Origin: Ga0077555 sp033764055
GTDB taxonomy: Bacteria > Pseudomonadota > Alphaproteobacteria > Rhizobiales > Hyphomicrobiaceae
DNA length: 64,000 nucleotides
Assembly: GCA_033764055.1 (NCBI GenBank)
Contig: JANRJI010000031.1
Span: forward strand, 1-64,000
Direction of reading: 5' to 3'
Made by a program: the position numbers and the translations under genes. The notes under the pieces were generated by a model, which was not told where the DNA came from, did no database searches, and saw only the letters and a list, made by a program, of their open reading frames with translations. Shown one piece after another: positions 1 through 8,620 of this stretch (positions are counted from its first letter, which is position 1; each line of letters begins with the position of its first letter).

Positions 1-3000
1 GACGAGCGGCGGCGCGAGATGGAACTCCAGCCGCAGATTGCCGTCAAAATTCTCGCCCAGCGCCTGCTCGAAGCGGCCGTCGGTATAGAGGCGCGCCACC
101 TCGTACTCGTCCTTGTAGGCGAGCACTTTGGCGTAGCCGCGCGCCACGGCCTCGCCGAGGCCGGTGCGCCCGGGGGCCTTCTCCTTCTCGAGCGCGGCGA
201 TTCGGGCGATCCGCGCGCGGTAGCGGTCGGCAAGGGCCTTGTCCTGATAGCCCTCCAGGAGATTGGCCCGCAGCGCCACGACCTCCTCGAGCGTCGCCGG
301 CGGCTTCGGTGCCTTCGGCTTTACGAGCCGGTCCAGTGCAGCCCGGTCGTGCGCAGCGAGCCGGCCGAAGCGGAACGCATTGCGGTTCATCTCAATGGCC
401 GCGCCGTTGAGCTCGATGGCCTTCTCGATCGCGGCCGCCGATACCGGCACGGCACCGAGCTGATAGGCATAGCCCAGCATGAACATGTTGGACGCTATCG
501 AATCGGCGAAGAGCTGCACGGCATAGTCGTGCGCGTCGAGCATGTGCAGCGGCCCCTTCCGCACCCGCTCCTCGATCGAGCGCTTGAGCTCGTCGCCCGG
601 CAGGCGGAGATCGGGCTTGCGGGCGAAATCCGCCACCGGCATCTCGTGGGACGAGAGCACGACCGTCGTGTGGTCGGGCTTCACGGTCTCCAGCACCTTG
701 TTCGACGCCGTGACGACGAGATCACAGCCGATCACGAGATCGGACGCCGCTATCCCCGCGCGGATGGCGTTGATCTCGGCCGACGTACGCGCCACCTTCA
801 TGTGGCAGGCGACGGCGCCGCCCTTCTGGGCGAGGCCCGTCATGTCGATGGCGCCGAAGCCCTTGCCGTCGAGGTAGGCCGCTTGGCCGAGCACCGCCGA
901 GATGGTGACGACGCCGGTGCCGCCGACGCCGGTGACGAGCATCGTATAGGGCTTGTCCAGGGCCGGCAGGGGTGGCTCAGGCAGACTGCCGAGCATGGCG
1001 GCGATGTTGCCGCCGGTCGCCAGGCCCTCCTTCTTCCTCGGCACGGCGCCATGCACGGTGACGAAGCTCGGGCAGAAACCGTTGATGCAGGAGAAGTCCT
1101 TGTTGCAGGTCGACTGGTCGATGGCGCGCTTGGTGCCGAGCTCGGTCTCCAGCGGCAGGATGGCGACACAGTTCGACTTCTGGCCGCAGTCTCCGCAGCC
1201 CTCGCACACGGCCGGGTTGATGAACGGCCGCTTGACCGGATCCGGGAATGTACCGCGCTTGCGGCGGCGACGCTTCTCGGCGGCGCAGGTCTGGTCGTAG
1301 ATCAGGGCCGTGACGCCTGGGATCGCCGCCAGCTCCTTCTGCACCGCCTGCAGCTCGCGGCGGTGATAGACCTCGGTCCCGGCCGGCAGGAAGCCTTGTG
1401 GATACTTGTGCGGCTCGTCGGTGACGACGACGAGCCTCTTCACGCCCTCGCCCTTCACCTGGGCCGCGATCTGGCCGACCGTCGCGCCTCCATCGAGCGA
1501 CTGGCCACCGGTCATGGCGACTGCGTCGTTGTAGAGGATCTTGAACGTCACATTGACGCCCGAGGCAATGGCGGCGCGGATCGACAGCGAGCCGGAGTGC
1601 AGGTAGGTGCCGTCGCCGAGGTTCTGGAAGACGTGGCCGCGCTTGGAGAAGGGCGCCTCGCCGACCCAGTTCGAGCCCTCGCCGCCCATCTGGGTCCAGC
1701 CCTCGGTCTGCCGGTCCATCCACTGAGCCATGTAGTGGCAGCCGATACCGGCATAGGCGCGGGAGCCTTCGGGCACGACCGTCGAGGAGTTGTGCGGACA
1801 GCCGGGGCAGAAGTAGGGGATGCGCACCGCGGCCTCGGCCGTCAGCGGCTTGTTGCCCTTCATCTGCTTCAGGTAGCCGACGCGGGACTTCATGTCCTCG
1901 CCGCCGATCTGGAAGCGGATCAGGCGCTCGCCCACCTCTACGGCGATGTCGGAGGGCTCGAGGGCGCCCTTGGCCTGGAAGAGGTAGTGCAGTTTGTCGT
2001 CGGACTCGTCGCGCTTGCCGATCACCACCGGGCGCTGATCGAGGTGATAAAGCTGCTCCTTGACCTGGGTCTCGATCAGCGAGCGCTTCTCCTCGACGAC
2101 GATGATGAGGTCGAGACCCTTGGCGAACTTCAGGAGACCTTCCGGCTCGAGCGGCCAGACCATGCCGACCTTGTAGAGCCTGAGGCCCAGCTCGTTGGCC
2201 TTGACCTCGTCGATGCCGAGGTTGTCGAGCGCGGCGCGCACGTCGAGATAACTCTTGCCGGTGGTGATGATGCCGATGCGGGGCGCGGAGCCGCCACTCA
2301 TAACGATGCGGTCGATGCGATTGGCACGGGCGAACGCGAGGACGGCCGGGCGCTTGAAGTCGTGGAGGCGGGCTTCCTTGTCGAGGGCCTGGTCGCCGAC
2401 CCGGATGTTGAGCCCGCCGGGGGGCAAGGTGAAGTCCTCGGGAATCTTGATCTCGACGCGGTCGAGGCGGCCGTCCACGGTGGCGGTCGATTCGAAGTTG
2501 TCCTTCACGCACTTCATGCCGACCCAGACCCCGGCGTAGCGCGAGAGCGCGAAGCCGATCAGCCCGTAGTCCAGCATCTCCTGCACGCCGGCCGGATTGA
2601 GCACCGGGATCATGTAGTCGACCATGGCGAACTCGGACTGGTGCGCCGAGGTCGAGCTTTCACAGGTGTGGTCGTCGCCGAGCAGCGCGATGACGCCGCC
2701 GTTCTTCGAGGTGCCGGCGTGATTGGCGTGGCGGAACACGTCGCCCGTCCGGTCGACGCCCGGCCCCTTGCCGTACCAGACGCCGAAGACGCCGTCGTAC
2801 TTGCCGTCGCCCCTGAGCTCCGCCTGTTGCGAGCCCCAGATCGCGGTCGCCGCCAGATCCTCGTTGAGGCCCGGATTGAAGACGATGTCGTTCCTCGCCA
2901 GGATCTTGCGCGAGCGCAGCATGGCGCCCTCGAGGCCGGCGATCGGGCTGCCGCGGTAGCCGGTGCAGTAGCCGCCCGTGTTGAGGCCGGCGCGCCGGTC

Positions 3001-3111
3001 GCGCTCCTTCTGCATCAGCATCAGGCGGACGATCGCCTGCGATCCATTCAGGATCTGGTGCGTCTCGTCGAGATCGAACTTGTCGTCGAGGCTCGGGCTG
3101 CTCTTGACCAT
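1..3111 (-). CDS. Fused indolepyruvate ferredoxin oxidoreductase (partial, C-terminus outside window)
   Basis: The reading frame begins at ATG 3111 and stays open to base 1 (1037 codons), so the C-terminus is missing. The family oxidatively decarboxylates aryl-pyruvates such as indolepyruvate, using thiamine diphosphate, CoA and ferredoxin. In order I see an N-terminal alpha-type pyrimidine-binding region, a TPP-binding domain near residue 500 with GDGTYLHSG followed by an Asn, two cysteine clusters from about residue 634 (CEGCGDC, then CNKDFSCINGFC) that look like a built-in ferredoxin domain, and a gamma domain starting near residue 725 (VTGVGGTGVV). This is the single-chain proteobacterial form, usually about 1150 residues, so roughly 100 should be missing. 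It stands alone here; the gene on its 5' side is divergent. Family assignment is firm, the physiological substrate is inferred. Confidence 0.93.
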   Translation of the reverse strand, partial: MVKSSPSLDDKFDLDETHQILNGSQAIVRLMLMQKERDRRAGLNTGGYCTGYRGSPIAGLEGAMLRSRKILARNDIVFNPGLNEDLAATAIWGSQQAELRGDGKYDGVFGVWYGKGPGVDRTGDVFRHANHAGTSKNGGVIALLGDDHTCESSTSAHQSEFAMVDYMIPVLNPAGVQEMLDYGLIGFALSRYAGVWVGMKCVKDNFESTATVDGRLDRVEIKIPEDFTLPPGGLNIRVGDQALDKEARLHDFKRPAVLAFARANRIDRIVMSGGSAPRIGIITTGKSYLDVRAALDNLGIDEVKANELGLRLYKVGMVWPLEPEGLLKFAKGLDLIIVVEEKRSLIETQVKEQLYHLDQRPVVIGKRDESDDKLHYLFQAKGALEPSDIAVEVGERLIRFQIGGEDMKSRVGYLKQMKGNKPLTAEAAVRIPYFCPGCPHNSSTVVPEGSRAYAGIGCHYMAQWMDRQTEGWTQMGGEGSNWVGEAPFSKRGHVFQNLGDGTYLHSGSLSIRAAIASGVNVTFKILYNDAVAMTGGQSLDGGATVGQIAAQVKGEGVKRLVVVTDEPHKYPQGFLPAGTEVYHRRELQAVQKELAAIPGVTALIYDQTCAAEKRRRRKRGTFPDPVKRPFINPAVCEGCGDCGQKSNCVAILPLETELGTKRAIDQSTCNKDFSCINGFCPSFVTVHGAVPRKKEGLATGGNIAAMLGSLPEPPLPALDKPYTMLVTGVGGTGVVTISAVLGQAAYLDGKGFGAIDMTGLAQKGGAVACHMKVARTSAEINAIRAGIAASDLVIGCDLVVTASNKVLETVKPDHTTVVLSSHEMPVADFARKPDLRLPGDELKRSIEERVRKGPLHMLDAHDYAVQLFADSIASNMFMLGYAYQLGAVPVSAAAIEKAIELNGAAIEMNRNAFRFGRLAAHDRAALDRLVKPKAPKPPATLEEVVALRANLLEGYQDKALADRYRARIARIAALEKEKAPGRTGLGEAVARGYAKVLAYKDEYEVARLYTDGRFEQALGENFDGNLRLEFHLAPPLV

Positions 3112-3415
3112 GCTCGGGTCGCCTCTCCAGGGCTCGTTGTCTCTTGCCGGCCGGCTTGCTACGGCTCGCCGGCCGCATTAGGTCAGCGATACTGACATAT
3201 GTAGGCCTTGACCGGAAGCTTCGCAATCGAGGCCAGTGGATGCAAGGGTGAGGCCACCGCTCCGGGAAAGCACTGCATCCCGCGGCGCGCTCGGATGCGG
3301 AGGCTTGCACCGCGCCAAGGATTTGATCACCGTCATTCCGGCCGGCCTCACCTGCAGACAAGTATCATGCAATTTAGGCATCGCCGCCCCGCCCACAACC
3401 CAAGGAGCCCCACAC
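3112..3415. other. Divergent intergenic region between ior and the UspA gene
   Basis: This 304-bp gap separates two divergent starts. It holds an FNR-like promoter for the UspA gene (listed separately) and a GC-rich repeat of GCCGGC units around 3150-3177. No open frame here has a plausible start or recognisable product. Confidence 0.6.
3323..3368 (+). promoter_or_regulatory. Candidate FNR/FixK-type promoter of the UspA gene
   Basis: TTGAT-CACC-GTCAT at 3323-3336 matches the FNR/FixK consensus (TTGAT, four bases, ATCAA or GTCAA) at all but one or two positions. A possible -10 hexamer, TATCAT, lies at 3363-3368. The site centre would sit about 45 bases upstream of the transcription start, close to the -41.5 of a class II activated promoter. 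Universal stress genes are common FNR/FixK targets. The match is by eye and one hexamer can occur by chance. Confidence 0.4.
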
Positions 3416-3853
3416 ATGTACAAGCACATCCTGATCGCGACCGACGGCTCGGAGCTGGCTCACAAGGCCGTCGCCCAGGGGCTATCGCTCGCCAAGGCGC
3501 TCGGCTCCAAGGTCACCATCGTGACGGTGACCGAGCCGTGGACTGCTGTCGTCCCCGGCGAGATGGGCATGGCCTTCCCGGTCGACGACTACGAGAAGAC
3601 GGCGGCGGACAGTGCGGCCGGCATTCTGGCAGCGGTGCGAAAGGAAGCGGAGTCCTCGGGTGTTGCCTGCGAGGTTGTGCACATGGCCGACCAGTATCCG
3701 GCCGAGGGCATCATCACGACGGCCAAATCGAAGGGCGCCGATTTGATCGTCATGGCCTCGCACGGGCGGCGCGGGCTGTCCCGCCTGCTGATCGGCAGCC
3801 AGACCAACCAGGTCGTCGTGCACTCCGAGATCCCGGTGCTGGTTGTGCGATAG
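3416..3853 (+). CDS. Universal stress protein, UspA family
   Basis: A 145-residue single-domain Usp protein, the usual length. It opens with YKHILIATDGS and ends in the typical IPVLVV strand. The nucleotide-binding loop near the C-terminus reads ASHGRRGLSRLLIGS, fitting the ATP-binding pattern G-x2-G-x9-G-S except that the first Gly is Ala, a common variant. Start ATG 3416 is chosen because AAGGAG lies at 3402-3407, eight bases upstream; a longer frame from 3236 has no such support. Such proteins are cytosolic dimers induced by starvation, hypoxia or oxidants; the FNR-like box upstream suggests oxygen-linked control. Specific function unknown. Confidence 0.9.
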   Translation: MYKHILIATDGSELAHKAVAQGLSLAKALGSKVTIVTVTEPWTAVVPGEMGMAFPVDDYEKTAADSAAGILAAVRKEAESSGVACEVVHMADQYPAEGIITTAKSKGADLIVMASHGRRGLSRLLIGSQTNQVVVHSEIPVLVVR

Positions 3854-4020
3854 CGCCGCTCGGAGCCACCAGTCATCGGAGGCGTAGCGCGCATCATCTT
3901 GGATCTGCCGAGACCGAGGCCCGACCGACGTCTGTGCCGTTGCCGCCGCCTGCCGAATGCAGCTAGCCTCGGGACATCGGGCGCGCCGCTGGCGCGCGGT
4001 GGCAGCGGACGGAGGCCAAC

Positions 4021-4779
4021 ATGCGCGGGCTCGGCGGCAAGGCAGTGATCGTAACCGGGGGAGCCGGCGGCATCGGCTCCGCCATCTGCCGGCGTCTGGC
4101 CGAGGAGGGCGCCAAGGTCGGAGTGCTCGACCTCAGGGCGGATGCCGCCCAGAGTATCGCCGCTGAGATCGGCGGCGGCGCGACGGCGCACGGCTGCGAT
4201 ATCACCGACCTCGCCAGCGTGTCGACGGCCGTCGCCGCGTTCGAGGCCGCGCAGGGGCCGACCGACGTGCTCGTCAACAATGCCGGCTGGGACAAGTTCG
4301 CCTACTTCCTCGAAACCACGCCCGAGGACTGGGACAGGATCATCGCCATCAATCTGCGCGGGCCGATCAACCTGCATCATGCCGTGCTGAAGGGCATGCA
4401 GGCACGCCGGCGAGGCCGCGTCGTCAACATCGCCTCGGACGCCGGCCGCGTCGGCTCGTCGATGGAGGCGGTCTACTCGGCGTGCAAGGGCGGCATCATC
4501 GCCTTCACCAAGACCATCGCACGTGAAATGGCTCGCTCCAACGTGACAGTGAACTGCGTCTGCCCGGGACCGACCGATACGCCGCTGCTGGCGCAGTTCC
4601 TGGGTGGCGGCGAGCAGGGCGAGAAGGCGCACGAGGGCTTGAAGCGATCGATACCCCTGAAGCGGCTCGGCCGGCCGGACGACCTCGCCGGAATGGTTGC
4701 CTTCCTCGCCAGCGACGATGCCGCCTATATGACGGGTCAGGTGGTGTCGGTATCGGGCGGACTGACGATGAGCGGCTGA
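4021..4779 (+). CDS. Short-chain dehydrogenase, BadH-like (2-hydroxycyclohexanecarboxyl-CoA dehydrogenase family)
   Basis: A 252-residue classical SDR. The NAD(P) motif TGGAGGIG is at residues 12-19, NNAG follows near residue 88, and the catalytic pair is Tyr152-x3-Lys156 (YSACK) with an upstream Ser. The stretches NIASDAGRVGSS and CPGPTDT and the end VSGGLTMSG are very like BadH of Rhodopseudomonas palustris, which oxidises 2-hydroxycyclohexanecarboxyl-CoA in alicyclic and benzoate degradation. Other 3-hydroxyacyl-CoA dehydrogenases share much of this pattern and no other bad genes are nearby, so the substrate is not certain. It is convergent with an aldolase gene, from which a hairpin separates it. 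Confidence 0.85.
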   Translation: MRGLGGKAVIVTGGAGGIGSAICRRLAEEGAKVGVLDLRADAAQSIAAEIGGGATAHGCDITDLASVSTAVAAFEAAQGPTDVLVNNAGWDKFAYFLETTPEDWDRIIAINLRGPINLHHAVLKGMQARRRGRVVNIASDAGRVGSSMEAVYSACKGGIIAFTKTIAREMARSNVTVNCVCPGPTDTPLLAQFLGGGEQGEKAHEGLKRSIPLKRLGRPDDLAGMVAFLASDDAAYMTGQVVSVSGGLTMSG

Positions 4780-4789
4780 CCGGGCGGGT

Positions 4790-4821
4790 GCCCCAACCGC
4801 ACCGGGATGGTCGGATGGGGC
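4790..4821. terminator. Hairpin between convergent SDR and aldolase genes
   Basis: GCCCCAACCG at 4790-4799 pairs with CGGATGGGGC at 4812-4821 (nine of ten pairs, 12-base loop). It lies 11 bases after the SDR stop and 25 bases before the end of the opposing gene, so it could serve both strands. There is no T-run. Confidence 0.4.
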
Positions 4822-4846
4822 CCATGTGCAGAAGTGTGCGGGCTGA

Positions 4847-5614
4847 TCAGGCCGTCTTGGCCTTGAGCTCGTCGAGCTGAGCCCGCGCGCCGGCGATCAT
4901 GCAGGCGAGGTCGGACGTCAGCATCACCATGTCGAAGCCGCGCTTCACGGCGCCCGCCGCAAACGCCGCGCTGGCACAGTGCATGACGGCCTTGATACCC
5001 TGCTTGTGCGCCGCCTTCAGGATCCTGTCGCAGGTGGCGAGATGCAGTGGGTCAGGGTTGTCGCCTCGGGGCGCGAGACCCAGCGCGAACGACAGGTCGG
5101 CCGGCCCGATGTAGACGGCATCGAGGCCCGGCGTCGCGCAGATGGCATCCAGGTTCTCGATGCCCTCCTTCGTCTCGATCATGGCCATGACCACGATCTC
5201 GTCGTTGGCATGCGCGACATAGTCGGCGCCACCGTAGTGGATGGCCCGCACAGGGCCGGACGAGCGGATGCCGACGGGCGGATAGCGGCACGCGGCCACC
5301 GCCTTCGCTGCCTCCTCGGCATTGTTGACCAGCGGCACGATGATGCCGTAGGCGCCGAGGTCCAGAGCCTTCATGATGGCTGCCGGCTCGTTCCATGCCA
5401 CGCGCACGACCGGCACCGTGTCGGTCTGCGAGATCGCCTGCAGCAGCGGCGCGACGTCCTTCATCTCCGAGGTGCCGTGCTGGAGGTCGACGCACAACGC
5501 GTCGAAGCCCTGGCGCGCCATGACCTCAGCCGTGAACCCGTGGGATACGGAGAGCCAGCCCAGCGTCACGTGCTTGCCGTCGCGCCACATCTCTTTGATT
5601 TTGTTCGGTCGCAT
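4847..5614 (-). CDS. HpcH/HpaI-family class II aldolase
   Basis: A 255-residue protein of the HpcH/HpaI family, metal-dependent aldolases that cleave 2-keto-4-hydroxy acids to pyruvate and an aldehyde. It has DLQHG (catalytic base region), VVRVAW, the metal-site glutamate in MIETKEG and the metal-site aspartate in IGPADLS, all in family order. The start is placed at ATG 5614 (MRPNKI), preceded by GGAGACGTGACG, rather than at an upstream ATG that adds 17 unlike residues. It is the last gene in the leftward direction after rpsP but is separated from it by 218 bp with a hairpin, so it is probably transcribed on its own. The natural substrate cannot be read from sequence. Confidence 0.88.
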   Translation of the reverse strand: MRPNKIKEMWRDGKHVTLGWLSVSHGFTAEVMARQGFDALCVDLQHGTSEMKDVAPLLQAISQTDTVPVVRVAWNEPAAIMKALDLGAYGIIVPLVNNAEEAAKAVAACRYPPVGIRSSGPVRAIHYGGADYVAHANDEIVVMAMIETKEGIENLDAICATPGLDAVYIGPADLSFALGLAPRGDNPDPLHLATCDRILKAAHKQGIKAVMHCASAAFAAGAVKRGFDMVMLTSDLACMIAGARAQLDELKAKTA

Positions 5615-5776
5615 CGTCACGTCTCCGAGGTTGCACCTATCGCGGCCGGGGGCTGGCCTGTGCACGGCACCCTGATGATCGGGCCCGCGATGGGCATAGC
5701 GTGGCTTTTTTGATCGGCGCGGTCGACCCCCCTGCCCAGCGCGCGCCCGTACTCAGCGCGCATACGACATGGGCAA

Positions 5777-5792
5777 GGGGCCCGGAGGCCCC
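5777..5792 (-). terminator. UCCG-tetraloop hairpin downstream of rpsP
   Basis: On the minus strand GGGGCC and GGCCCC pair perfectly around a TCCG tetraloop, 41 bases past the rpsP stop. The stem is short (6 bp) but all G:C, and UNCG loops are unusually stable. No clear U-tract follows, so it may also be an mRNA 3'-end stabiliser. Confidence 0.4.
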
Positions 5793-5832
5793 CTGCTCAA
5801 TGCCGCGGCCAGTGATCCGGCGAGCCGCCGCC

Positions 5833-6192
5833 TCAGGCGGCGCTCTCGCCGCCCGCCTTGGCCTTCTCGGCAGCGGCCGCCTCGCGCTCCTGGCGCTTCT
5901 TGCCGGGCTGTCCCTTCTCGGGATTGTTGCGCACCGTGCGCTTGAGGAGGCCGGCCTTGTCGAGGAAGCGGGCGACGCGGTCGGTCGGCTGGGCACCGCA
6001 CTTGAGCCAGTGCTGGGCCCGCTCGAGGTCGATCTTGACCCGGTCGGCGTGATCCTTCGGCAGCATCGGATTGTGGGTGCCGATCTGCTCGATGTAGCGC
6101 CCGTCGCGCGGCGCGGCCGCCTCGGCGACGACGATGTAGTAGTAGGGCTTCTTCTTGGTGCCGCCACGCGACAGCCGGATCTTCACGCTCAT
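5833..6192 (-). CDS. rpsP: 30S ribosomal protein S16
   Basis: A 119-residue S16. It starts MSVKIRLSRGGTKKKP and continues with the diagnostic YYYIVVAEAAAPRDGRYIE and IGTHNPML segments. S16 binds 16S rRNA and is needed for 30S assembly. The tail beyond about residue 90 is a Lys/Ala/Glu-rich extension (KKRQEREAAAAEKAKAGGE), common in alphaproteobacteria. Start ATG 6192 is the standard one; an upstream ATG would add 26 unrelated residues. It lies 111 bp downstream of ffh on the same strand, the normal alphaproteobacterial order, but rimM, trmD and rplS do not follow. Confidence 0.97.
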   Translation of the reverse strand: MSVKIRLSRGGTKKKPYYYIVVAEAAAPRDGRYIEQIGTHNPMLPKDHADRVKIDLERAQHWLKCGAQPTDRVARFLDKAGLLKRTVRNNPEKGQPGKKRQEREAAAAEKAKAGGESAA

Positions 6193-6303
6193 CCTATCGT
6201 CTTTCCTTCTGGTTTCATCGGTACGCCGGCGCTGCTGGCAGCCAACGTTTCTTTGCCGCGTCCGCGGCAACCGGCCTTGGACACCACAGCGAAGTTCTGA
6301 AGC

Positions 6304-7911
6304 TCATTTCTTCTTCGATGGCAGTCCCGGCAACCGGGCACCGATACCCGGAAGCCCCGGCAGCCGCGGCAGCGATCCCCCACCGAGCCCCGGCAATGCC
6401 CCACCTTTCTGCGGAGCCGTGCCGACACCTTTCTGGCCGCCACCCTGCGGCAGCGCCTGGCGCACCTCGGGCGGCAGCTGCTCGAGCGCCTTCGGGTTGA
6501 GTCGCGCCAGCTCGGCCTGCATGCGCTCGATCTCGGCCGAGCTCGGTGCCGCCCCTCCCGGTCCTAGACCGAAGGCGCCTGCCATGCGCTGCATCATGCC
6601 GCGATTGTTGCCCATCATCTTCATCATGTCGGCCATCTGGCGATGCATTTTGATCAGCCGATTGATGTCCTCGACCTTGGTGCCGGAGCCGGCCGCGATC
6701 CGCCGCTTGCGCTTGGCGTCGAGCACCTTCGGGTTGCGCCGCTCGAACGGCGTCATCGACGAGATGATGGCTCCCTGCCGCTTCAACACGCGGTCGTCGA
6801 GGTTCGCCGCCTTCATCTGGTCCTTGATCTTGCCCATCCCGGGCAGCATGCCCATCACGCCGCCCATGCCGCCGAGCTTCTGCATCTGCTTCAGCTGCTC
6901 GCCGAGATCCTCGAGATCGAAGGCCCCCTTGCGCATCTTGCGGGCGATCTCTTGCGCCTTCTCGGCGTCGATCGATTCCGCAGCCTTCTCGACGAGGCTG
7001 ACCACGTCGCCCATGCCGAGGATGCGGCTGGCGACCCGGCTCGGGTGGAAGTCCTCGAGCGCATCCCAGCGCTCGCCGATGCCCATCAGCTTGATCGGCT
7101 TGCCGGTCACGGCGCGCATGGACAGCGCCGCTCCGCCGCGGCCGTCGCCGTCGACGCGCGTGAGCACGATGCCGGTGATGCCGACACGGGCCTCGAACGC
7201 TTTCGCGGTGTTGACGGCATCCTGACCGGTCAGCGCGTCGGCAACGAGCAGAACCTCGTGCGGCTTCGACTCCGACTTGACCTGCGCCACCTCGGCCATC
7301 AACTCCTCGTCGACCGTCGTGCGGCCGGCGGTATCGAGCAGAATGACGTCGTATCCGCCGAGGCGCGCTGCGTCCTCGGCTCGACGCGCGATCTGCAACG
7401 GCGTCTGGCCAGGAACGATGGGCAGAGTGTCCACTTGCGTCTGCTCGCCAAGCACGCGCAGCTGCTCCTGTGCTGCCGGCCGTCGCGTGTCGAGCGACGC
7501 CATCAGCACTTTCTTCCTGTCACGCGTCTTGAGGCGGTAGGCGATCTTTGCCGTCGTCGTCGTCTTGCCGGAGCCTTGGAGACCGACCATCAGGATGCCG
7601 ACCGGCGGGGCGGCCGCGAGATCGATCGGCTCGGCGTCGGAGCCGAGCATGGCGACGAGCTCGTCGTTGACGATCTTGACGACCATCTGCCCAGGCTTGA
7701 TCGAGCGCAGCACCGCTGCACCGACCGCCTTCGCCTTCACCTTGTCCGTGAACGAGCGGACCACGTCGAGCGCCACGTCGGCCTCGAGCAGGGCGCGGCG
7801 CACCTCGCGCATGGCCTCTGCGACGTCGCTCTCGGACAGCGCGCCGCGCCCGGTGAGGCGATCGAAGACACCCGACAGACGGCTCGACAGGGATTGGAAC
7901 AGCTCGGCCAT
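6304..7911 (-). CDS. ffh: Signal recognition particle protein Ffh
   Basis: A 535-residue SRP54 GTPase that binds signal sequences on the ribosome with 4.5S RNA and docks with FtsY for membrane targeting. Domains: N helical bundle (1-90), G domain with P-loop GLQGSGKTTTTAK near residue 109, DTRRPAA, the DTAGR G3 motif and TRVDGDGRGG, then the Met-rich M domain from about 330 (GGMGGVMGMLPGMGK, QMADMMKMMGNN). Typical Ffh has 450-460 residues; this one adds about 60 residues rich in Gly, Pro and Leu, ending in PGLP repeats and KKK. It is the upstream partner of rpsP. Start ATG 7911 gives the canonical MAELFQSLSSRL. Confidence 0.97.
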   Translation of the reverse strand: MAELFQSLSSRLSGVFDRLTGRGALSESDVAEAMREVRRALLEADVALDVVRSFTDKVKAKAVGAAVLRSIKPGQMVVKIVNDELVAMLGSDAEPIDLAAAPPVGILMVGLQGSGKTTTTAKIAYRLKTRDRKKVLMASLDTRRPAAQEQLRVLGEQTQVDTLPIVPGQTPLQIARRAEDAARLGGYDVILLDTAGRTTVDEELMAEVAQVKSESKPHEVLLVADALTGQDAVNTAKAFEARVGITGIVLTRVDGDGRGGAALSMRAVTGKPIKLMGIGERWDALEDFHPSRVASRILGMGDVVSLVEKAAESIDAEKAQEIARKMRKGAFDLEDLGEQLKQMQKLGGMGGVMGMLPGMGKIKDQMKAANLDDRVLKRQGAIISSMTPFERRNPKVLDAKRKRRIAAGSGTKVEDINRLIKMHRQMADMMKMMGNNRGMMQRMAGAFGLGPGGAAPSSAEIERMQAELARLNPKALEQLPPEVRQALPQGGGQKGVGTAPQKGGALPGLGGGSLPRLPGLPGIGARLPGLPSKKK

Positions 7912-7975
7912 GGCTAGCGGCTTCCCTTTGGCGGCGGGCAGGTCCCTGGCCGCGCTAGACCCTTCTCGGCGGGCG

Positions 7976-8620
7976 TCACGCGCCCTCGACCTTCATCGAT
8001 TCGAACTCGATCATGACGTGGGTCTGGTAGGCCGGCCGTCGCGTCAACCGCTCGTACCAGCCCTCGACCTTGGCCAGCGATGGCCGGCGCATGGGCAGGT
8101 TGAAATAGCGGTACATCAGCGCGCCGACGGCGACGTCCGCGATCGTCGGCTGCTCGCCGACGATGAACGCCCGCCCTGAGAGCTGGCGGTCCAGAATTGC
8201 GAGCTTCTCGCCAGCGCGCTTCTCGGCGGCATCCACCGCGGCCTTGTCACGGAGCCTTGCCGGGGTGCGCACGAGTTGCAGGAAGCACGTCGAGATGATG
8301 TCACCGTAGAGAGACGACTGCGCCCACTCCATCCACTGATCGGCCTTGGCATAGGTCAACTCGTCGGCGGGCGAGAGTGTGCCTCGACCGTAGCGCTGTG
8401 CCAGATGGCGGACGATCGCGTTCGATTCCCACAGCACGAACCCGCCATCGTCGATGGTCGGGACCAGCCGGTTGGGATTGAGCATCGTGTATTCGGGCGT
8501 GTCGAGCTTGCCGAACGGGCCGCCCACGTCGAACCGCTCATGGGGAAGACCGAGCTCTCCCACGGCGAACATCACCTTCTGGACGTTGATGGACGTCCTG
8601 CGACCCCAGACCTTGAGCAT
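7976..8620 (-). CDS. Glutathione S-transferase family protein
   Basis: A 214-residue cytosolic GST-fold protein. The N-terminal thioredoxin-like domain carries RRTSINVQK with Ser10 as the likely glutathione-activating residue, NPNRLVPTIDD with the cis-proline and WESNAI of the glutathione-binding site. The C-terminal helical domain (about 90-200) has the GST_C aspartate in PTIADVAVGALMYR. It lies 64 bp upstream of ffh on the same strand but has no functional link to it. Bacterial GSTs of this kind conjugate glutathione to electrophiles or isomerise substrates; which one is not evident. Confidence 0.88.
   Translation of the reverse strand: MLKVWGRRTSINVQKVMFAVGELGLPHERFDVGGPFGKLDTPEYTMLNPNRLVPTIDDGGFVLWESNAIVRHLAQRYGRGTLSPADELTYAKADQWMEWAQSSLYGDIISTCFLQLVRTPARLRDKAAVDAAEKRAGEKLAILDRQLSGRAFIVGEQPTIADVAVGALMYRYFNLPMRRPSLAKVEGWYERLTRRPAYQTHVMIEFESMKVEGA

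Noticed and set aside
19..3195. 1058-codon open frame on the plus strand opposite the ior gene
   Set aside because: It is antisense to a clear 1037-codon enzyme, has low-complexity Arg/Gly/Leu/His composition, no family match and no ribosome binding site. Long mirror frames are typical of GC-rich codon use.
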